NCBI GenBank assembly: GCA_023436825.1
Contig: JAEZHS010000573.1
Coordinates: 1-8,334 of the forward strand
Length of the DNA: 8,334 bases
Source of the DNA: Pseudomonadota bacterium
GTDB lineage: Bacteria; Pseudomonadota; Alphaproteobacteria; Reyranellales; Reyranellaceae
Direction: 5' to 3'
The position numbers were made by a program, and so were the translations under genes. Positions 5,838 through 8,334 of the stretch are shown here, piece after piece (position 1 is the stretch's first letter; the number at the start of each line of letters is the position of its first letter). The notes beneath the pieces were generated by a model. It was given only the letters and a program-made list of their open reading frames with translations, did not search any database and was not told where the DNA came from.

Positions 5838-6266
5838 CACTCCCCAACCGAACCGCCCGTTTCCTCAAAAAAAGGCGGCATCGCTCGAGATGCCGGAAAA
5901 CTGGCCCCGGCAGGAGTGCCGCCAGGCGCGATGGTATCGGATGAACGATGCATAGAGCGGAGCCACCCGGAGGCGAGCGCAAGACCAATATAACTCAGGT
6001 CTTTGAAAAGTCAACCAGGGTTCTGCTTTTTGCGTCCCATGGAGCGCCCTATTGGCCCGGGGCGAGCACCGGTGCCAGCGGCGCTGGCAACCTTCCGGCT
6101 AGCGCGTGTACTCATAAGTTTGAAGCTGTTCGCTTTCAGGAGTGAAGCGGATTCCTGGCGACAGGCCCGGCACGTCGTCTTTTGACCCCCAAAGCGGTCA
6201 TAGCCGCCGTAGGCTTAAGATGGTGGTACGCTACGATGGTGAAGATGTAGCACGGGAGGATATTCG

Positions 6267-6629
6267 ATGCGCTACATGACGATTGCTGGAGTGCTGGGAG
6301 TGCTTGCCACCCAAGCTCAGGCAGTGGGCACGACATACCGCACACAATTAATCCCGGAGAAGTCGATACAGGCCTGCTCCGGATGGGGCCAAACCTACAC
6401 GGTGGACATTTCTAACGGCGTGCTGACACTTGGCGTCAATTATGCCCAAAGGCTGTTTTCCGAGCCTGTCAAAAGCGACGGCAAGATTACTGCGAGCTAC
6501 AAGGACCCCTCAGGGGGAATTATGAATTTCATCGGTCACGGCAATGGTGAGTACGAACTCGGCAATTCAATCAACTCCTGCCACTATCGATTTGTGCCCA
6601 CGGTGGGGAAGCCGCCTTGGAACAGCTAG
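6267..6629 (+). CDS. Small secreted protein, 120 residues, unknown function
   Basis: I cannot name this family. ATG 6267 is preceded by GGGAGGA with good spacing, and the first residues form a Sec signal peptide (MRYMTIAGVLGVLATQAQA, cut after residue 19), giving a mature protein of about 101 residues. The mature part has exactly two cysteines, C37 (ACSGWGQ) and C105 (NSCHYRF), likely one disulfide. Its alternating polar/hydrophobic, glycine-containing strands (TYTVDISNGVLTLGVNY, KITASYKDPSGG, GHGNGEYELG) suggest a small all-beta periplasmic or extracellular domain. No catalytic motif is evident. Base composition is less GC-rich than the left-hand genes, in line with the surrounding DNA, so it may be horizontally acquired cargo. 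It stands alone, 75 bp before the IS5-type transposase remnant. Coding status is well supported by start signal and signal peptide; function is not. Confidence 0.78.
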   Translation: MRYMTIAGVLGVLATQAQAVGTTYRTQLIPEKSIQACSGWGQTYTVDISNGVLTLGVNYAQRLFSEPVKSDGKITASYKDPSGGIMNFIGHGNGEYELGNSINSCHYRFVPTVGKPPWNS

Positions 6630-6659
6630 CTTCTGTACTCCTAAAATTGATTCCCAAGA

Positions 6660-7292
6660 GGCGAGGCACCTGATTCACTTCGGCATGTCCGGAGGCGAAG
6701 AGAGATGGCCCGCTTCGATCTCAGCGATATCGAATGGCGGCTGATATAAGCCGCTGCTACCGAACAAACCGCGTGGTGTGGCCCGGGTCGATGACCGCCG
6801 GGTCCAGAACGGGATCTTCTACGTCCTGTGGACCGGCTCTCCCTGGCGGGACCTGCCGGAGCGCTATGGTCCGTACACGACGGTCTACGATCGCTTCAAT
6901 CGATGGGCTCGTGCCGGAGTGTGGGTCCAGGTCTTTGAGATGCTGTCGGCCAAGTCGCCAGGCTCGATGGCGCTGATCGATAGCTCGATCATCCGCGCCC
7001 ACCAGCACGCCGCGGGCGGAAAAAAAAGCGGCGAAGATCACGCCATCGGCCGTTCGCGTGGAGGACTGAGCACCAAGATCAACGCCGTCGTCGACGGGAA
7101 TGGCCTGCCGATCCGCGTTCTGCTGACCGCCGGGCAGGCCCACGACCTGCGGGCCGCCCCGGCTTCTTCTGCAAGCTCAAGCACTTCCGACGCGTCGCTA
7201 CTCGCTTCGACAAGCTCGCAAAGAACTTCCTCGCCGCCGTCGCTCTCGCATCAGCCCGACCCTGGCTCAGAGCTTATGAGTCCACGACCTAG
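6660..7292 (+). mobile_element. Decayed IS5-family insertion sequence (left boundary approximate, right end missing)
   Basis: The body is the transposase remnant at 6705-7292. The left flank from about 6660 (GAGGCACCTGATTCACTTCG) has the look of an IS5-type terminal segment, but no complementary copy exists beyond the transposase stop, so the terminal inverted repeats cannot be confirmed. No target duplication can be recognised. The normal short non-coding right end is absent because the neighbouring oxidoreductase gene begins (tail first) at the transposase stop codon. The left boundary is therefore an estimate, and the element should be immobile. Confidence 0.6.
6705..7292 (+). pseudogene. 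IS5-family transposase pseudogene (frameshift plus internal deletion)
   Basis: ATG 6705, preceded by GGAGGCGAAGAGAG, encodes MARFDLSDIEWRLI and then hits TAA (6747-6749). One base further, in the next frame, the protein resumes as PLLPNKPRGVARVDDRRV, so a single-base insertion near 6745 broke it. The resumed frame carries the typical core: FYVLWTGSPWRDLPERYG, the first DDE aspartate in ALIDSSIIRAHQHAAG, and GRSRGGLSTKINAVVD, ending at TAGQAHDL near 7150. From about 7161 homology switches to a third frame: FFCKLKHFRRVATRF, DKLAKNFLAAVALASA and RPWLRAYESTT with stop 7290-7292. The segment expected to hold the second catalytic aspartate and the Y-R-E glutamate is deleted, so no activity is possible. 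An A8 run lies at 7020-7027 but the frame reads through it. The first part is typical of the IS5 family (IS427/IS1031-like); the subgroup is a guess. Confidence 0.9.
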
Positions 7293-8334
7293 GCCGTCAG
7301 CCGGTCCCACCAGTCCCGCGTGCGGTACCACGCACCGACCATCGGCAGGAACCAGGGATTGCCGCTGTAGAACGGCACCGTCGGAAAGTCCTGGCCGTCG
7401 AAGGCGTTGATCGGGGCGTTCGAGCCGCCGGCGATCTTCCGCGCCGTCTGGTACCCCAGGTAGGACATCATGGCGACGCCGGAACCGTTGCAGGCCATCA
7501 GGTAGTGCATGCCCTGCTCCTGGCCCATGTGCGGCAGGAAGTCGAAGGCGAAGGCCACGTTGCCCGTCCAGGCATGCGTGACCTTGGTGCCCTTGAGCTG
7601 CGGCCAGCGCTCCAGCATGTAGCCATGCAGCACCGGCGCGCTCACCTCGGGCGTGACCTGGGTGAAGCGCGCACGGCCACCGAAGATCACCCGCTTGTCG
7701 TCGGGCGAGCGCCGGTAGTAGCAGAGCACGCGCTTGGTATCGCTGACGACGCGGCCCTTCGGGATCAGGCTCTTGACCAGGTCCTCGGGCAGCTCCTCGG
7801 TCGCGATGATGTGGCTGGCGACCGGCACCAGCCGGCGCTTCAGCGTCGGCGTCACGTCGCCGGTGTAGCCGTTGGTCGCGATCACCACCTCGCGCGCCTC
7901 GATCGGCCCCTTGTTGGTGAGCACGGTGAAGCCGCCGGCCCGGCGTTCGATCTTCTCCGCGTCGCACTGCGCGCACAGTCGGGCGCCGGCCTTGTGCGTC
8001 GCCTTCAGCAGGCCGCCGTAGTACAGCGCCGGATGAAGCTGGCCGGTGCGCTCCACGACCATGCCGCCATAGTAGTAATCCGACGCGATCTCCTCGCGCT
8101 GCTGCTCGCGCGGCACCATGTAGGTGCCGAGGCCGGCGCTGTTGTTGTAGGTGCCGACCTTGGCCGCCTGCTCGTTGTAGTGCTTGGGCGTGAACGCGCC
8201 GCTGAAGCGTCCGTTCATGCGCCAGTAGCACTCGATGCCCTCGCGCTGGATGACGGTCTCGACCTGGCTCAGCGAATCGGCGGCGTCGCTCAGCATGCGC
8301 GACATCACCTTCTTCCATTCCTCGGGATCGCTGC
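7289..8334 (-). CDS. FAD-dependent oxidoreductase, DAO family (partial, N-terminus off right edge)
   Basis: The frame is open from 8332 to TAG at 7291-7289 (about 347 codons), with no start needed inside the window. It enters as DPEEWKKVMSRMLSD, so internal ATG/GTG codons near 8303-8308 are not the true start. The N-terminal GxGxxG FAD loop lies outside. Family marks in order: WRMNGRFSGAFTPKHYN, then GQLHPALYYGGL and, after it, EVVIATNGYTGDVTP, the strand and ATNGYT loop typical of DadA/PuuB-like amine or amino-acid oxidoreductases. Nearer the end are WTGNVAFAFDFLPHMG and YLMACNGSGVAMMSYLG, the C-terminal flavin-contacting GxSGxG-like segment. It is likely a cytoplasmic deaminating oxidase or dehydrogenase on an amine or N-substituted amino acid (gamma-glutamylputrescine oxidase-like); the substrate is not determinable. 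Its C-terminus appears complete. Its stop codon overlaps the stop of the convergent IS remnant within one CTAG. Confidence 0.88.
   Translation of the reverse strand, partial: SDPEEWKKVMSRMLSDAADSLSQVETVIQREGIECYWRMNGRFSGAFTPKHYNEQAAKVGTYNNSAGLGTYMVPREQQREEIASDYYYGGMVVERTGQLHPALYYGGLLKATHKAGARLCAQCDAEKIERRAGGFTVLTNKGPIEAREVVIATNGYTGDVTPTLKRRLVPVASHIIATEELPEDLVKSLIPKGRVVSDTKRVLCYYRRSPDDKRVIFGGRARFTQVTPEVSAPVLHGYMLERWPQLKGTKVTHAWTGNVAFAFDFLPHMGQEQGMHYLMACNGSGVAMMSYLGYQTARKIAGGSNAPINAFDGQDFPTVPFYSGNPWFLPMVGAWYRTRDWWDRLTA

Larger units (their letters stand above)
5498..6266. other. 769-bp non-coding stretch with degenerate repeats and hairpins
   Basis: No convincing gene is present. The few open frames (about 60-77 codons, for example 5760-5993, 5948-6145 and 6003-6185) lack ribosome binding sites, motifs and the codon pattern of the flanking genes. 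The DNA is visibly less GC-rich than the coding parts. It contains the direct repeats and twin hairpins listed separately, a short hairpin GGCATC-GCTCGA-GATGCC (5877-5894), a 17-bp odd palindrome TGCCAGCGGCGCTGGCA (6073-6089), and a tandem-like pair TTGAATTCACGGCGCC / TTGAATTAGCGCC (5494-5524). The end of the stretch must hold the promoter for the 120-residue secreted protein, but I could not assign it. Foreign origin or accumulated mobile-element debris would explain the composition; neither is proven. Confidence 0.6.

Noticed and set aside
6073..6089. 17-bp palindrome TGCCAGCGGCGCTGGCA as an operator
   Set aside because: It is symmetric but GC-rich, isolated and about 180 bp from the nearest start. 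Such palindromes arise easily by chance here.
5760..6185. Three short plus-strand open frames (5760-5993, 5948-6145, 6003-6185)
   Set aside because: They overlap each other in different frames and have no Shine-Dalgarno, no motifs and no gene-like codon pattern.
7251..8318. 355-codon minus-strand open frame beside the right-hand oxidoreductase
   Set aside because: It is a shifted frame of the same DNA. The 7289-8334 frame carries the ATNGYT and other family motifs.
1..8334. tRNA, rRNA, riboswitch or defence-system genes
   Set aside because: Nothing resembling tRNA arms, conserved riboswitch cores, or nuclease/toxin domains was found on either strand by eye.

Overview
The window looks like chromosomal DNA of a GC-rich alphaproteobacterium. 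Four things point that way: strong G/C preference at third codon positions in the intact genes, Shine-Dalgarno-type starts, an intergenic palindromic repeat of a style common in Bradyrhizobium/Reyranella-like genomes, and IS5-family debris. The genus is inference; no rRNA or other phylogenetic marker is present.

Left part (1-5203) is dense and healthy. A flavoprotein of the tryptophan-halogenase/geranylgeranyl-reductase superfamily runs leftwards off the edge (1-975, minus). Divergent from it is a plus-strand series: a stand-alone alanyl-tRNA editing protein (AlaX type, 1249-1950), a 111-bp cloverleaf-like palindromic repeat (1956-2066), 3-mercaptopyruvate sulfurtransferase (sseA, 2091-2948), a small secreted protein (3004-3297) and a clear intrinsic terminator (3324-3345). 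A second plus-strand unit follows: a GNAT acetyltransferase (3394-3987) and cystathionine beta-lyase (metC, 4010-5203). Two of these enzymes act in sulfur amino acid metabolism: MetC makes homocysteine, pyruvate and ammonia from cystathionine, and SseA moves sulfur from 3-mercaptopyruvate. AlaX is a translation quality-control enzyme that removes serine or glycine from tRNA(Ala). Their shared role is only suggested by adjacency.

Middle and right part (5211-7292) is a decay zone. Immediately behind metC lies a wrecked glutathione S-transferase gene whose recognisable pieces sit in three different frames (5211-5497). Then comes about 770 bp of less GC-rich non-coding DNA with degenerate direct repeats and two back-to-back hairpins (5498-6266), a small secreted orphan protein that still looks intact (6267-6629), and an IS5-family transposase remnant (6705-7292). 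That remnant has a frameshift near its start, an internal deletion that removed most of the catalytic core, and no visible right end. Its stop codon overlaps, tail to tail, the stop codon of the last gene.

That last gene (7289-8334, minus) is the C-terminal part of a DAO-type FAD-dependent oxidoreductase entering from the right edge; its N-terminal Rossmann segment lies outside the window.

No CRISPR array, tRNA, rRNA, toxin-antitoxin pair or recognisable defence system was found. The more unusual material is the repeat/hairpin cluster, the two small exported proteins, and the pattern of decay, rather than a convincing new multi-gene system.
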